Below are positions 1 through 9,148 of a stretch of 64,000 nucleotides of DNA, piece by piece (positions within the stretch are counted from its first letter, which is position 1; every line of letters starts with the position of its first letter). The stretch is from assembly GCF_016756535.1 (NCBI RefSeq), contig NZ_AP023247.1:6200501-6264500 (forward strand). Direction: 5' to 3'. Origin of the DNA: Mesorhizobium sp. 131-2-1. Lineage in GTDB: Bacteria; Pseudomonadota; Alphaproteobacteria; Rhizobiales; Rhizobiaceae. A model generated the notes under the pieces. That model did not search any database. It had not been told where the DNA came from and was given only the letters and a program-made list of their open reading frames with translations. Position numbers and translations under genes: made by a program.

Positions 1-842
1 ACCCCGGTTTCACCGCGGACGTAACGCAGACCGATCAGTATCGCCGTTCCTTTGAAGATCAGCGTGGCGTGATGCACACCGAGGGGAGGTTCGTCAGCTG
101 ACTCGTCACGAATGCGACGTCGTTCACTCTTCAACTCTGGCGCCCCTTGCTGATCCTTCAGCTCGCGCGTGACTTCAGTCTTGGTCATCCTCATTTCGCG
201 CAGAAACAACGCACGCTGCACCAGGAGATCGATCAGGCCAGCGGCCAGAAGTGCGCCGGCGCCAATTCCGATCAGCAGTTTTGCCCCCGTAACGACAAGG
301 CCCAAACAGCCCATGCCGCAGAACGGCAGATAGACCATCGTCTTCCACATGCCGAGAAGGCAAAAGGAAAAGGTTGCGCCGAGAACGAATACTTTAAACA
401 GCGTCTTCCCGAGTTCGACCATCGAACGCGCAGACGCCAAGCGCTTCAGCCCTTGAAAAGGATTAATTTTATCGAAGTTGGGCGTCATTGGCTCGAGAGA
501 GAAAACAAATCCACCATTGGCTAATATGCTTGCCAAAAGCACCGCCGCGACAAGCGTTCCAAGCAGCGGGCCAACAGTTGCCAAGGTGAGTTCGGCAAGC
601 ACAACCAGCGCCTGCCGGACCGCGAAGTCAAATGGCAGGTTCTGCAGCTTGTCGACAAATAGTAGCGCTTCGCGGCATTTGTCTTCGATCGCGCTGCCTC
701 TTAGCCAAAGGTATCCGAGACCAGCGCAAGTGCCGACCGCGCGAACGAAATCGGAGCTATGTGGCAGCTGCCCTTTTTTGCGTGCATCGTTTAGCTTTTT
801 GGGGGTGGCGGCGTGTGTCTTCTCTTCGCTCGAGTCGCTCAT
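1..842 (-). CDS. rhcU: T3SS export-apparatus switch protein RhcU/SctU (FlhB family), 3' end missing
   Basis: The gene is cut by the left edge; about 280 residues are readable. It begins [16 protein letters not shown], the usual lysine-rich FlhB/SctU N-terminus, and has hydrophobic segments around residues 75-105, 140-170 and 180-205. The ATG at 842 overlaps the rhcT stop (ATGA), so it is translationally coupled as the last rhc gene seen. In the family this inner-membrane protein self-cleaves at an NPTH motif to switch substrate specificity. Here the aligned position, residues 264-267, reads KGTA, followed by ILIGLRY, which matches the conserved stretch after NPTH. The autocleavage motif therefore appears to be lost or diverged. 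The family assignment is firm from sequence and operon position; the meaning of the missing motif is open. Confidence 0.93.
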   Translation of the reverse strand, partial: MSDSSEEKTHAATPKKLNDARKKGQLPHSSDFVRAVGTCAGLGYLWLRGSAIEDKCREALLFVDKLQNLPFDFAVRQALVVLAELTLATVGPLLGTLVAAVLLASILANGGFVFSLEPMTPNFDKINPFQGLKRLASARSMVELGKTLFKVFVLGATFSFCLLGMWKTMVYLPFCGMGCLGLVVTGAKLLIGIGAGALLAAGLIDLLVQRALFLREMRMTKTEVTRELKDQQGAPELKSERRRIRDESADEPPLGVHHATLIFKGTAILIGLRYVRGETG

Positions 843-1657
843 TTCAGCAATCTATCGAACCACTCGAGCGCGCCATTCGCTTGTGTGATCTCCAGTTTCA
901 TACCCTCTACGAGATAGCCAGCGTATGTAACCATGAGAATCGGAAAGACAAGATTCTTGATCGCCGGGGACAGTTGGGTCAATTTGAATTGCGGCGCAAA
1001 GCGACGCAGTAGCATAAAGGATACATCAATCAGCGTCATAAAGAACACGACGGGCCCTGACACCAATAACGCCGTGCGCATAATCTGGTCGAGGAGCCCT
1101 AACACCTCCATTGCTCCTTGCGTGCTCAATGTAGGATAAAACTTATACACGGGCCAGATCAAATAGCTGCCATAAAGGGCGCCGATCAACGTTTCCAGCC
1201 CCCCTGATGCGACGAAGATGGCAATCGCAGTGATCCCGAGAAAGACTCCCATGGCGGAAGCCTGACTATTCGTCGCGGGGTCGGTCGGGGCGGACGGGTT
1301 GGTGACGCCGCGTTGGTTGTCGATAAACTCACCGGCCGCCTGAAGTCCCCATAAGGGAATGCCAAGGAAGGTGCCAAGTAGTGCGCCGACAAGAACTTCC
1401 TTCAATCCGAGCAGAGCTACCTCAATCAGACGTGTTTCAGGATCCAGCGCCTGCAACGCGTCGCTGACATGTGCCAGACATGGTAATCCGAAGCCGACAG
1501 CCAGGCAGCCGCGGATCAGGCCATCGGTCTGAGAACGTGTAAATACCGGTAGGATCATCATAATGCCTATCGCGCGCGCTGCGCCAAGACCGGCTGCTAC
1601 GACGAGTTCGATAGCCGTATGCATGAGGATCTGAATCTCGGCCGGTGACGCATACAT
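839..1657 (-). CDS. rhcT: T3SS export-apparatus membrane protein RhcT/SctT
   Basis: A 272-residue polytopic membrane protein of the SctT/FliR family, part of the export gate in the inner membrane with SctR and SctS. It has the family pattern of several long hydrophobic helices and the recognisable stretches [13 protein letters not shown] near the N-terminus and [17 protein letters not shown] near the C-terminus. Length is normal for the family. It lies 8 bp after rhcS and its stop overlaps the rhcU start by 4 nt. The start ATG at 1657 gives the expected N-terminus; no other start is more convincing. Confidence 0.95.
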   Translation of the reverse strand: MYASPAEIQILMHTAIELVVAAGLGAARAIGIMMILPVFTRSQTDGLIRGCLAVGFGLPCLAHVSDALQALDPETRLIEVALLGLKEVLVGALLGTFLGIPLWGLQAAGEFIDNQRGVTNPSAPTDPATNSQASAMGVFLGITAIAIFVASGGLETLIGALYGSYLIWPVYKFYPTLSTQGAMEVLGLLDQIMRTALLVSGPVVFFMTLIDVSFMLLRRFAPQFKLTQLSPAIKNLVFPILMVTYAGYLVEGMKLEITQANGALEWFDRLLK

Positions 1658-1665
1658 GGCGGAGA

Positions 1666-1947
1666 CTAGTAGCTAAGTGTCATGGCGGGAAACTCGGTAA
1701 AGATCTGGTCGGTTAGCTCTATCAGCGGGGCGCTCAGCACAGGAGCAAACAAACCAATAACCGCGACAACAACCAGAAGCTTGACGGTTAGTGGCAAACT
1801 TTCATCCTGGATCTGTGTTGCCGCCTGGATGATGCCAATGACCAAGCCAACGACCACCGATGCAATGAGCGGCGGCAGAATCCAGATCATGAATACCACC
1901 AACGATTGGCTCATAAGAGTGACAATACTGGATTCAGCTATAATCAA
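1666..1947 (-). CDS. rhcS: T3SS export-apparatus membrane protein RhcS/SctS
   Basis: A 93-residue protein with two transmembrane helices, typical of SctS/FliQ. Diagnostic stretches are [20 protein letters not shown] and the [13 protein letters not shown] motif in the cytoplasmic loop. SctS assembles with SctR and SctT into the helical export gate at the base of the needle complex. Its start overlaps the rhcR stop by 4 nt, so the two are translationally coupled. Nothing looks broken or unusual. Confidence 0.95.
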   Translation of the reverse strand: MIIAESSIVTLMSQSLVVFMIWILPPLIASVVVGLVIGIIQAATQIQDESLPLTVKLLVVVAVIGLFAPVLSAPLIELTDQIFTEFPAMTLSY

Positions 1948-2609
1948 CCTCCCGGTATCGTGTAACTCAACACAAGCCCGTGCATCAATTTCGACCAGCC
2001 ATCAATAGCGACGAACACGAAGAGTTTGAAAGGGACAGATATAAGCGTCGGGGATACCATAGACATGCCCATCGCCATCAAAATTGTCGTCACAATAAGA
2101 TCAATAACGATGAAAGGAAGATAAAGAAGAAATCCGATCTCAAACGCGCGCTTTAGCTCTGAAATTAGAAAAGATGGAACCAGAATGGACAAATCATCAA
2201 CTGTGGCTTTGGCACGCATTTCCGCTGGCCAGACTTTTTCGGTAGACGAGAGGAAAAACTGTCGCTGCTCCTCATTTGTGAACTTCTTAAGATGATCACG
2301 CAGGGGCTCGCTCCCGGATTTGGCGGCGCTTACCCAGTCGTCGAACGTCTGATAATGTAGCTTCGGATCGGTCATCCGATCATAGGTCTGTTCAACAACG
2401 GGCGCGCTAAGAAACATGGTGAGGATCAATGCGACAGCGTACAGCGCTATGTTAGGTGGTATCGTCTGAGTCCCGAGCGCATTGCGCACGAGGAAAAGAA
2501 CAACCGATACCTTTACAAAGGCCGTGGTCGTGACGACCACTAAAACCAGCAGACCCAGTCCGGCGGTAACTGCGAGAAGCGCCAGGATTGGCGGCTGGAG
2601 CTCAGTCAT
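1944..2609 (-). CDS. rhcR: T3SS export-apparatus membrane protein RhcR/SctR
   Basis: The reading frame is open further upstream (to 2756), but that extension overlaps the coding sequence of rhcQ. The ATG at 2609 gives MTELQPPILALLAVTAGLGL, a typical SctR/FliP N-terminus, and a 221-residue protein of normal family length. Seen in order: an N-terminal membrane helix, the conserved segment TAFVKVSVVLFLVRNALGTQ, a hydrophilic central loop at about residues 75-145, then LVPSFLISELKRAFEIGFLL and further helices. SctR forms the pentameric core of the export gate. The start overlaps the rhcQ stop by 8 nt. Confidence 0.95.
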   Translation of the reverse strand: MTELQPPILALLAVTAGLGLLVLVVVTTTAFVKVSVVLFLVRNALGTQTIPPNIALYAVALILTMFLSAPVVEQTYDRMTDPKLHYQTFDDWVSAAKSGSEPLRDHLKKFTNEEQRQFFLSSTEKVWPAEMRAKATVDDLSILVPSFLISELKRAFEIGFLLYLPFIVIDLIVTTILMAMGMSMVSPTLISVPFKLFVFVAIDGWSKLMHGLVLSYTIPGG

Positions 2610-3678
2610 TGCATCCCAACCGGCCACGGAGCCTGATGCCCAGCGTATCTCCAATGCGCACGATGTCGCCACGCCCGATACACTGACCGTTGGCAAGTAT
2701 ATCGACCGGATCCTGAATCGGCCGTCCAAGTTCGAAAATATGCCCTTCGCCGGCACTTCTTAATTCCCCTAGAGGAATAGGCCAGCGACCGCATTCAAAG
2801 ACAAGCATGATCTCGACATCGTCGAGATCCTCCGTCGGCCCTAGTTGCGATCCAAGTTGTGTCATATGCGCATTCTCCAAAGAATAGGAACGCGGGCGGA
2901 AAGGCCCGTGCAGGACTAGCTGGTCGCCCTCAAGATCGGCGCTTGCCCACAACTGGCCCAAAGATAGGGCGATCTCGCCCCGGCCGAACGGCGCCAGGTC
3001 CGGCAACAGAGCATCACCGGCACATGCTTTTCGAAGAATCGCCGCAGGAACGTGCAGCGTGCCGATCTCTCCTGCAACCACGATCGGGAGGTCTGAAAGT
3101 AATCCGCGCGGCTGTCGCGGTAACTGGCCAAACAGTTCGCCCAGAGCACGAAACGCAGACGGCACCAAGCCATCGAGAGGCGAGAACAGGAACAGACGAC
3201 CCTTGCCACTGACCGGGCCGAAGTCGATATCCAGTTCGAGATAAGGAGCCAGTGTCGCGGCTTCAAACACGCGCACGAGCTGCACGTTCAGCTGAGTCCT
3301 ATACTCCAGTCGAGCAATAAGTGGCTCAAGTGCAAGTTCAACAATGAGTGAAGCCGTTGGCTCGGAAGGGAAAGTCAGCCCATTCTGCACTGTTGCGATG
3401 AGCCCCTCTACGAGCGACCGCGATATCGACAGCACGACCGTCTCAGCTCCGACCCTACAAATGCAGTCGAGCATTGGAATGGCGGCAAAATTCTCCTGCC
3501 AGACAAGCCCTGCCACACGCACCGACAGTGGCACGTCGTTGATCCGGGTCTGAAACGGTCCGCGCGAAGCCGCAGTGTCATTGAGCCACGAGGCGACCTC
3601 GTGGGACAGTGTCAGCGCTGGTTCCAATAGAGGGGGGCTCACCAAAGCGGCTGCCAAAAAGCTGCACCGTTCTGTCAT
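2602..3678 (-). CDS. rhcQ: T3SS cytoplasmic ring protein RhcQ/SctQ
   Basis: A 358-residue protein whose last ~80 residues form the conserved SPOA (FliN/SctQ C-ring) domain, recognisable from VEIMLVFECGRWPIPLGEL, FELGRPIQDPVDILANGQ and RGDIVRIGDTLGIRL. The N-terminal two thirds are divergent, as usual. I chose the ATG at 3678 (MTERCSFLAAALVSPP): it lies 16 bp after the y4yJ stop. The longer open frame (to 3987) would run through y4yJ in another frame and is arginine-rich nonsense. SctQ forms the cytoplasmic sorting platform with NolU (SctK), NolV (SctL) and RhcN. The ribosome site before 3678 is weak, so the exact start is moderately certain. Confidence 0.9.
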   Translation of the reverse strand: MTERCSFLAAALVSPPLLEPALTLSHEVASWLNDTAASRGPFQTRINDVPLSVRVAGLVWQENFAAIPMLDCICRVGAETVVLSISRSLVEGLIATVQNGLTFPSEPTASLIVELALEPLIARLEYRTQLNVQLVRVFEAATLAPYLELDIDFGPVSGKGRLFLFSPLDGLVPSAFRALGELFGQLPRQPRGLLSDLPIVVAGEIGTLHVPAAILRKACAGDALLPDLAPFGRGEIALSLGQLWASADLEGDQLVLHGPFRPRSYSLENAHMTQLGSQLGPTEDLDDVEIMLVFECGRWPIPLGELRSAGEGHIFELGRPIQDPVDILANGQCIGRGDIVRIGDTLGIRLRGRLGCND

Positions 3679-3694
3679 TCGGAGGACCTGCAGG

Positions 3695-4228
3695 TTATCG
3701 AATCCGTTTCGCGACCTGGGAAAGCGGTCCCCTGCCAAATCGAAGCAGTATCTCATCGTCGGTCTCGATCTCGCCTGCGGCCTCCGAACGGATCTCGACG
3801 GCGCGCCCGACGTCGTCCTCGATCTGGCGCCATTTGTGCGTAGCCGCCGAACATGCGACCCATAGGTCCCTCGTCTCGGACGCCGCTGTCTCCGCCTTTT
3901 CTTGGGCGATTCGCGCATTACCAAGCATCTGCCGTCGGCGTGTGATTTCAGTTGCAAGCCGCTCAACATGCAGGTGGTGCCGGTCAAGCGCGGCGTTAGA
4001 CAAGTTTTCGAGAGTCATCAGCTCCTGGTAGAGCGCTGCTTCCGCCGTTGCGCAATGTTGTTGTGCCATGGCAAGCTCTCGGGAGGCATTCTGTGCGGCT
4101 AAGGTGGCCATACGGCGCTCGGCTTCCTTCTTGGACAGCTCACTAAGGGCACGACGCTCTTGCATTTCCTTCAAGACCCGTAACCTGGAAGCCTGAACAT
4201 GATTTACGCGGTCAGACGCGACATCCAT
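3695..4228 (-). CDS. T3SS stalk protein, y4yJ/SctO-like
   Basis: A 177-residue, highly charged, coiled-coil protein rich in Ala, Glu, Arg and Gln (for example ALSELSKKEAERRMATLAAQ). It sits exactly where SctO (FliJ/YscO) is found, between the ATPase gene rhcN and rhcQ, and corresponds in position and character to y4yJ of Sinorhizobium fredii NGR234. SctO proteins form the stalk that couples the SctN ATPase to the export gate. The start at 4228 overlaps the end of rhcN by 25 nt, implying coupled translation. Sequence conservation in this family is low; the call rests mainly on position, size and coiled-coil character. Confidence 0.82.
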   Translation of the reverse strand: MDVASDRVNHVQASRLRVLKEMQERRALSELSKKEAERRMATLAAQNASRELAMAQQHCATAEAALYQELMTLENLSNAALDRHHLHVERLATEITRRRQMLGNARIAQEKAETAASETRDLWVACSAATHKWRQIEDDVGRAVEIRSEAAGEIETDDEILLRFGRGPLSQVAKRIR

Positions 4229-5562
4229 GCGACCGTTTCCTCAAACCCTGAGATCTCGTCTTCGCTCTGGCGCAAAAACTCCCTCAGTTCGTCTATTGAC
4301 TCGACAGCCCGGTCCGTCAGGGGATCGCCGCCTTGCTTGTATTCTCCGACGTTGATCAAGAACTCGGTCTCGGCATGCCGGGAAAGGAGTTCACGAAAGA
4401 AGGATGCCGCCTTGCGATGTGTCCGCGAAACGACCGCATCCATCACGCGGCTGCGACTCTGTAGTACATCGATAGCGGGGAAATGCGATCGCGCCGCAAT
4501 AGCGCGCGAGAGCACGACATGGCCATCGAGAATGCCGCGCGACTCTTCAGCGATTGGATCCCCTGTGCCATCGCCTTCTACAAGCACGGTATAGAACGCC
4601 GTGATTGAGCCACGCTCACTCATGCCGGCGCGCTCAAGCAGGCCTGGCAGCATGCTGAAAACGGAAGGAGGGAAGCCCCGTCGCGTCGGCGGCTCGCCCG
4701 CAGCAAGGCCTATTTCACGCATGGCGCGGCAGAAGCGTGTCAGCGAGTCCAGCATGAGAGCAACGCGTAGCCCTTGTTCGCGAAAATATTCCGCGAGCGC
4801 TGTCGCCATCGGAGCACATTGCGCCCGCTCAACAGCCGAGCGGTCGGACGTTTCAACAACAACGACGGCACGGCGAAGGCCCTCTTCCCCGAGATGCCTC
4901 TCGATGAATTCACGAACTTCACGTCCTCGTTCGCCTATCAATGCGACTATGACAACGTCAGCGGCGGCACCTTTTACGATCTGTGACAATAAGGTCGACT
5001 TGCCACCACCTGGCTCGCCGTAAATCCCGATCCGCTGGCCCTCGCCGCACGTCAGGAGACCATCCAGAACACGCACCCCAAGGGGCAAGGGCCGTTCAAT
5101 CATGCGCCTTGTCATTGGATTTGGAGCTCTGCCGTGCAGCGGCCGAGTTTCTGTGGTCTCGATTTGGCCTTTGCCGTCCAATGGACGGCAGCGACTGTCA
5201 ATCACCCGGCCAAGTAAATCGTTGCCGACGGGTACTTCACGCATTCGTCCAGTGGCCACGACTTCCGCGCGGCTGGAGAGGCCGACCAGGTCGCCGATCG
5301 GCGTCAGCAATACGCCATCATCCAACAGGCCGATCACCTCAGCTTCCAGCGACAGTCCGGTTCGTGGGTCCTGTAGGAGGCAAAGTTCTCCAATACGAGT
5401 GTCTGGCAGGACGGCATGGACCAGTGTGCCGACAGCCCGCGTGATCCTGCCGCGCACGACGCGCGTGTCGATCCCCTTTGCCGTAGCTCTCAAAGACGAG
5501 ATCGCCGGATCGACAGGGCAGATCGCATCGTCGTGATTATGTTCTGATACCTGCGTTGTCAC
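4204..5562 (-). CDS. rhcN: T3SS ATPase RhcN/SctN
   Basis: A 452-residue FliI/SctN-family ATPase, close to ATP synthase beta subunits. The P-loop GEPGGGKS is at residues 182-189, the Walker B region LMLDSLTRF lies near residue 270, and the family signature PPSVFSMLPGLLERAG follows. The enzyme strips chaperones and unfolds secreted proteins at the base of the injectisome. It overlaps nolV by 4 nt (ATGA) at its start and y4yJ at its end. All catalytic motifs are intact and the length is normal. Confidence 0.97.
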   Translation of the reverse strand: MTTQVSEHNHDDAICPVDPAISSLRATAKGIDTRVVRGRITRAVGTLVHAVLPDTRIGELCLLQDPRTGLSLEAEVIGLLDDGVLLTPIGDLVGLSSRAEVVATGRMREVPVGNDLLGRVIDSRCRPLDGKGQIETTETRPLHGRAPNPMTRRMIERPLPLGVRVLDGLLTCGEGQRIGIYGEPGGGKSTLLSQIVKGAAADVVIVALIGERGREVREFIERHLGEEGLRRAVVVVETSDRSAVERAQCAPMATALAEYFREQGLRVALMLDSLTRFCRAMREIGLAAGEPPTRRGFPPSVFSMLPGLLERAGMSERGSITAFYTVLVEGDGTGDPIAEESRGILDGHVVLSRAIAARSHFPAIDVLQSRSRVMDAVVSRTHRKAASFFRELLSRHAETEFLINVGEYKQGGDPLTDRAVESIDELREFLRQSEDEISGFEETVAWMSRLTA

Positions 5563-6182
5563 AGTTCGCCTTTTTCAGAAAGCGACCCGAAGCCGAGACG
5601 CAACGCGCGCATCTGCGCATCAAGCCCCAGATCGACATTGCCGTACTCGCTCCACAGCACGCAGCGTCGCGGCGATAACGTCGGATCCGGTTTGATCCGA
5701 ACCCTTGGCCGACCATCCTGGCCGTCCCATCCCGCAAACTCTCGCGCAAGCATGTCCACTTGCGTCGGATACACATGGAGGCAGACTTCCGCGCCGCTGT
5801 ATTGGCGCTCAATGGCGTGGCGAACAGCCATGACCAACAGTTCGCCCGGATCGAACGCTCCTAGAAGCTCGCTTAGTATCTCAAGCACGAGCTGCGGCAA
5901 TTGCTGCTCCAGAACCGCCTTTCGTCGTGCGACTTCGGCAACCGCCTGCGAAATCAGCGCCGCCATTTCCTCCGCGCCTGCATTCAGGCCCTCGGTATGG
6001 CCGCGCGCCAACTCACGCTGATACGCCGCGCGTGCCCAACTGCGTACGTGCTGCTGATGCCGTTCTGCGGCGGCACACGCTTTTGCGGCATTATCCCAGA
6101 TTTCGAGCTCGCTCGCCGGTATCAGTGGCCCCAATGGGCGCATCTGCGGCGCTGCCGGCGCCACGGAAATATCGGCTGTCAT
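5559..6182 (-). CDS. nolV: T3SS ATPase stator NolV/SctL
   Basis: A 207-residue FliH/SctL-type protein: an Ala/Glu/Arg-rich helical N-terminal half (HQQHVRSWARAAYQRELAR) and a V-ATPase E-subunit-like C-terminal half. It forms the spokes that link the RhcN ATPase to the RhcQ sorting platform. Overlaps of 4 nt with nolU upstream and rhcN downstream mark a tightly coupled operon. Identity with nolV follows from the gene order nolB-T-U-V-rhcN. Confidence 0.9.
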   Translation of the reverse strand: MTADISVAPAAPQMRPLGPLIPASELEIWDNAAKACAAAERHQQHVRSWARAAYQRELARGHTEGLNAGAEEMAALISQAVAEVARRKAVLEQQLPQLVLEILSELLGAFDPGELLVMAVRHAIERQYSGAEVCLHVYPTQVDMLAREFAGWDGQDGRPRVRIKPDPTLSPRRCVLWSEYGNVDLGLDAQMRALRLGFGSLSEKGEL

Positions 6183-6817
6183 ATCGGCGGGTTCTCCGCC
6201 TCAAAATGGCGTACCACAAGCGACAACAACTGGCCTGCGGCGTTCCCGTGCTTAGGCTCTGGATTGTCGGCGGCGGTTCCTACAGGCAAGCGTAGGAGCA
6301 CGCGGTTGCGCTCCATCACTGGACTGTGATGGAGCCAGGCACCAAGACAGGCGTGTCCATCGTGTTCAATTTGGTGCGCGAGTTTTCCCGGATCCGCGAT
6401 CAATCTGTCCGCAATGGCATGCGCCAGATGTCGGATTCCAAACGCATGGGCATCAGCGCCGATACGTTGAATGAGCACTGTGAGGTCAGGCTGAGAGACA
6501 AGCTTAAGCAGCGATCGGGCATGCCATGCACTACCTGCAAGGAGGGCAGCCCGAAGCGGATCATTACCGCGCAGAAGGTCCAGCCCCCGCTCAACATCAT
6601 TCGACTTCGAATCATTGTCGAGTAACAATTCTGTTAGTCTTCGCTGCAGTCTGGGACACTTCTGCAACTGAGCCAACGTAGCAGCCGATAACGCCGGATC
6701 AAGACGCGCGCCAAGACGGGTAGGATGGGCCGAAGCAGCAAGCTCGCTCCGACCCAAGGAAGGCAATTGGAACGAACCATCAGGTTGGGCGGTCAGTATC
6801 GGCATTGGCATTGGCAT
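6179..6817 (-). CDS. nolU: NolU, SctK-like T3SS sorting-platform protein
   Basis: A 212-residue protein at the nolU position, between nolT and nolV. It is Leu/Arg-rich and probably mostly helical, with no membrane segment or clear catalytic motif. NolU is placed in the SctK/OrgA group, adaptor proteins between the inner-membrane ring and the cytoplasmic sorting platform; that role is family knowledge, not visible here. The start MPMPMPILTAQP comes directly after the nolT stop, and the stop overlaps nolV by 4 nt. The three Met-Pro pairs at the N-terminus leave the exact start ambiguous by a few codons. Confidence 0.85.
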   Translation of the reverse strand: MPMPMPILTAQPDGSFQLPSLGRSELAASAHPTRLGARLDPALSAATLAQLQKCPRLQRRLTELLLDNDSKSNDVERGLDLLRGNDPLRAALLAGSAWHARSLLKLVSQPDLTVLIQRIGADAHAFGIRHLAHAIADRLIADPGKLAHQIEHDGHACLGAWLHHSPVMERNRVLLRLPVGTAADNPEPKHGNAAGQLLSLVVRHFEAENPPI

Positions 6818-6818
6818 G

Positions 6819-7682
6819 TCACTGAGGCGCTATCGCCGGTGTCTTTTTGCGAATGGCATCGAGTGCGGAAACACCCGACCGCCGCTCGAGCTTGGGAACT
6901 TCGCCCGCTGACTGCTTGCGCCGGCGGCTAAGACCGGTGACTAAGAGATAGCACGCCACTGCGAACACAGCTGCGGCAATACCGGTTAAGCTGGCCAAAA
7001 GTGGCGCTGGAACGGGCCTGGACGCTTGGGCCAAAACAGTCGCCGGCACGGACCGTTGCTCAGGCGCGGAACGCTCCACCGACACCAAAACCACTTCGAC
7101 CTTGTCGTAGGACAACCCTTCGATGCTGTCGGCCACGAGCATCTTTATCTTCGGCAGCAGAACCGAGAGATCTGCTTTGGCGTCGTGCCTGATAAAGACC
7201 GAAGCCGAGGATGGCGTGGCGCCTGCTCGCAAAAGGTCGTTATGCGGCAGAACTACGTGGACACGTACAGAGAATACGCCATCGATATCGCTGATCGTGC
7301 GGGACAACTCTTCGCTGAGCGCATAAACATAACGGGCACGTTCCTCGGTCGGCGAGGCAATGAGGCCTGATCCTTGGAAAATCTCTCCGAGGTTCTTGAA
7401 TGACTGGCGCGGCAATCCCTTGCCATTCAGGAGGTCGATTGAGTAAGCGAGCAGCTTTTCGTCAACCTGGACCGTGCTAGTCCCATCCTTGGCAGCGACC
7501 CGAACCGCATGAACTCCGTTGTCCATCAGAAGGGCGAGCATTTCATTCGCCTCGCGCTCCTGCAGTTGCGTGTAGAGATCCACCTTGCAACCGCCGAGGG
7601 CCACGAGGAGTGGCAGCACGATAAGGCGAAGTGACCTCCGACCGCACGTGCCAGGCATGATTTCCTGGGCTAAGCCAATCAT
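6819..7682 (-). CDS. nolT: T3SS inner-ring lipoprotein NolT/RhcJ (SctJ)
   Basis: A 287-residue SctJ-family lipoprotein. It has an N-terminal signal with the lipobox VALGGC, a periplasmic ring-building domain (residues ~30-200, with EREANEMLALLMDNGV and the RVHVVLPHNDLL region), and a C-terminal membrane helix (LTGIAAAVFAVACYLLV) followed by a short basic tail. It forms the inner-membrane ring with SctD. A second in-frame ATG at 7658 (MPGTCGRRSLRL) has a better ribosome site (AGGA) and gives a more typical signal peptide, so the true start may be there. It lies between nolB and nolU with only a few bases on either side. Confidence 0.93.
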   Translation of the reverse strand: MIGLAQEIMPGTCGRRSLRLIVLPLLVALGGCKVDLYTQLQEREANEMLALLMDNGVHAVRVAAKDGTSTVQVDEKLLAYSIDLLNGKGLPRQSFKNLGEIFQGSGLIASPTEERARYVYALSEELSRTISDIDGVFSVRVHVVLPHNDLLRAGATPSSASVFIRHDAKADLSVLLPKIKMLVADSIEGLSYDKVEVVLVSVERSAPEQRSVPATVLAQASRPVPAPLLASLTGIAAAVFAVACYLLVTGLSRRRKQSAGEVPKLERRSGVSALDAIRKKTPAIAPQ

Positions 7683-7691
7683 GTGCGCGGT

Positions 7692-8195
7692 TCAGCCTTC
7701 CTTTAGAAGTTTATTTACAGATGAGGTGATGCCGCTGACACCTTTGGAAACAAGCGCAACCTGAGTGACGCCATTGTACATATCCCGCAGACCAGCAATC
7801 ATTGTTTCGAAATCATGCCGTCCTTGCGGAACGCCTGACGTTCCGGTTCCCGCATCACCTTCGGCAGGAAGCTTCTGCGGCCTAGGTAGAGCGCCCTTGA
7901 AAAGGCCTACCTGCTGGTCGAGCGCAGCCGAATTAACAGCACGGTCTGGGTACATCGCAGAAATCGTCTGCAACACGCGGTCCCCCAAGGGACTCATCTG
8001 CGTAGCCGCGCGTTGAAGAGCCATCGCCGGAGGAACTGGCACCCTCGATGGCGCCGATGCGGCATCGTTTTTCAGCGAGTCGGCCGCGTGCGCCAAAGCG
8101 CGCTCAAACTGGGCTTGCTCGCTGAACGACGGTGACCCGGCCCTGGCCAGACAGTCCGTTAAAGTGGCAGTGATCGACGTGATAGGGATCATCAT
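7692..8195 (-). CDS. nolB: NolB, T3SS inner-rod protein (SctI-like)
   Basis: First gene of the nolBTUV-rhc operon. The 167-residue protein has a disordered Pro/Ala-rich middle and a C-terminal amphipathic segment (YNGVTQVALVSKGVSGITSS) resembling the YscI/SctI inner-rod helix. The start may be either of two adjacent ATGs (MMIPITS). The tts box at 8267-8297 lies about 70 bp upstream in the same orientation, so transcription by TtsI is expected. Family role: inner rod connecting export gate and needle. Confidence 0.88.
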   Translation of the reverse strand: MMIPITSITATLTDCLARAGSPSFSEQAQFERALAHAADSLKNDAASAPSRVPVPPAMALQRAATQMSPLGDRVLQTISAMYPDRAVNSAALDQQVGLFKGALPRPQKLPAEGDAGTGTSGVPQGRHDFETMIAGLRDMYNGVTQVALVSKGVSGITSSVNKLLKEG

Positions 8196-8266
8196 GAAAG
8201 ACCCGATAGCTTCCTCTTTGACCGGAGCGAACTCGGCCCTTCGTCATTCGTTATCAGGTCAACGTC

Positions 8267-8297
8267 TAGGTGGCCGAGCTGACGACAAGCTGACTGA
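8267..8297 (-). promoter_or_regulatory. tts box of the nolB-rhcU operon
   Basis: Read on the minus strand, GTCAGCTTGTCGTCAGCT followed by a C-rich stretch ending CCACCTA matches the known tts-box pattern (GTCAGCTTgTCGaaAGCT ... CTA) bound by the regulator TtsI. It is oriented toward nolB, about 70 bp from its start, and lies in the 183-bp divergent region between nolB and nolW. Confidence 0.88.
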
Positions 8298-8378
8298 CGG
8301 AGCCTGGTTAGTATCTAGAGGATATGCTGGCGCCTAAGTCACTTGTGCAAATTTCAGACTCTAGTGTATCAGTGCGCA

Positions 8379-9080
8379 ATGTTGAGAGCGCTCATCCGAT
8401 CCGTCCGCCCACACGTTTTGAGACTTCTGTGTGCCGGTTTTTTTCTCTCCGCCGGAACCAACGGAACTCTCGGCGTCCCCTTATCCCTCTCCAAGACGCC
8501 GTACAGATATACGGTTCTCGATCAGGATATTTCTGAGGCGCTGCAGCAATTCGGCAACAACCTTAATATCCGAGTCAACATTAGCGCCGAGGTGAAGGGG
8601 CGGATCCGCGGGAGTATGCCGGATTTGCCACCGCGCGAGTTCCTCGACCGTTTGGCCAATATGTACGGTCTCCAATGGTATTATGATGGGCTTGTCCTCT
8701 ACGTGTCAGCCGCAAAAGAATCACAAACCCGCATGCTTGTGCTGACTTCGATCCGCTTCGATACGTTTAAGGGTGCCCTAGACAAGCTTGAGATCTCCGA
8801 TGACCGCTACGTCGTGAGACCCGCGCCGGGAGATGGCCTCGTTTTGGTTTCCGGTCCGCCGCGCTTCACCGCGCTCGTGGAGCAGACTTTCAATGGTCTT
8901 GTCGCAGAGGCACAGGGGCAGCCGCGCGTCCATGAAACGCCGACAAGCGAATCGGTCCTGACATTGTTTCGGGGTTCCTCCACCATGGTCGTCCGCAACG
9001 GATTGCCTGAAGCCGCTTATTCGTCCGACGTGCCGCAGCAGGATGGCGTTGGCGGGAAGCCAGAGCCACGCCAAAAATGA
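8379..9080 (+). CDS. nolW: NolW (RhcC1), N-terminal half of the split T3SS secretin
   Basis: About 233 residues, transcribed away from nolB. It has a signal-peptide-like N-terminus and then N0/N1-type secretin domains: YTVLDQDISEALQQFG and the phrase GSMPDLPPREFLDRLANMYG, which are typical of SctC N-termini. There is no C-terminal beta-barrel secretin domain: in this T3SS group the outer-membrane secretin is split, the second half being RhcC2 (12542-14002 here). The ATG at 8379 (MLRALIRSVRPH) gives the length expected for NolW; a TTG at 8343 in the same frame is an alternative. No separate plus-strand tts box is obvious before it. Confidence 0.9.
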   Translation: MLRALIRSVRPHVLRLLCAGFFLSAGTNGTLGVPLSLSKTPYRYTVLDQDISEALQQFGNNLNIRVNISAEVKGRIRGSMPDLPPREFLDRLANMYGLQWYYDGLVLYVSAAKESQTRMLVLTSIRFDTFKGALDKLEISDDRYVVRPAPGDGLVLVSGPPRFTALVEQTFNGLVAEAQGQPRVHETPTSESVLTLFRGSSTMVVRNGLPEAAYSSDVPQQDGVGGKPEPRQK

Positions 9081-9148
9081 TATCTGCGGTCGCAGCTTCG
9101 GGACAAAACAACACCGCGGCCACCCCAAATTGTGAATTCCTCTGAACT

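Noticed and set aside
1944..2756. Longer rhcR starting at 2756
   Set aside because: The extra 49 residues overlap rhcQ coding sequence and are not rhcR-like; the ATG at 2609 fits the family.
2602..3987. Longer rhcQ starting at 3987
   Set aside because: The extra N-terminus is arginine-rich shadow sequence across y4yJ.
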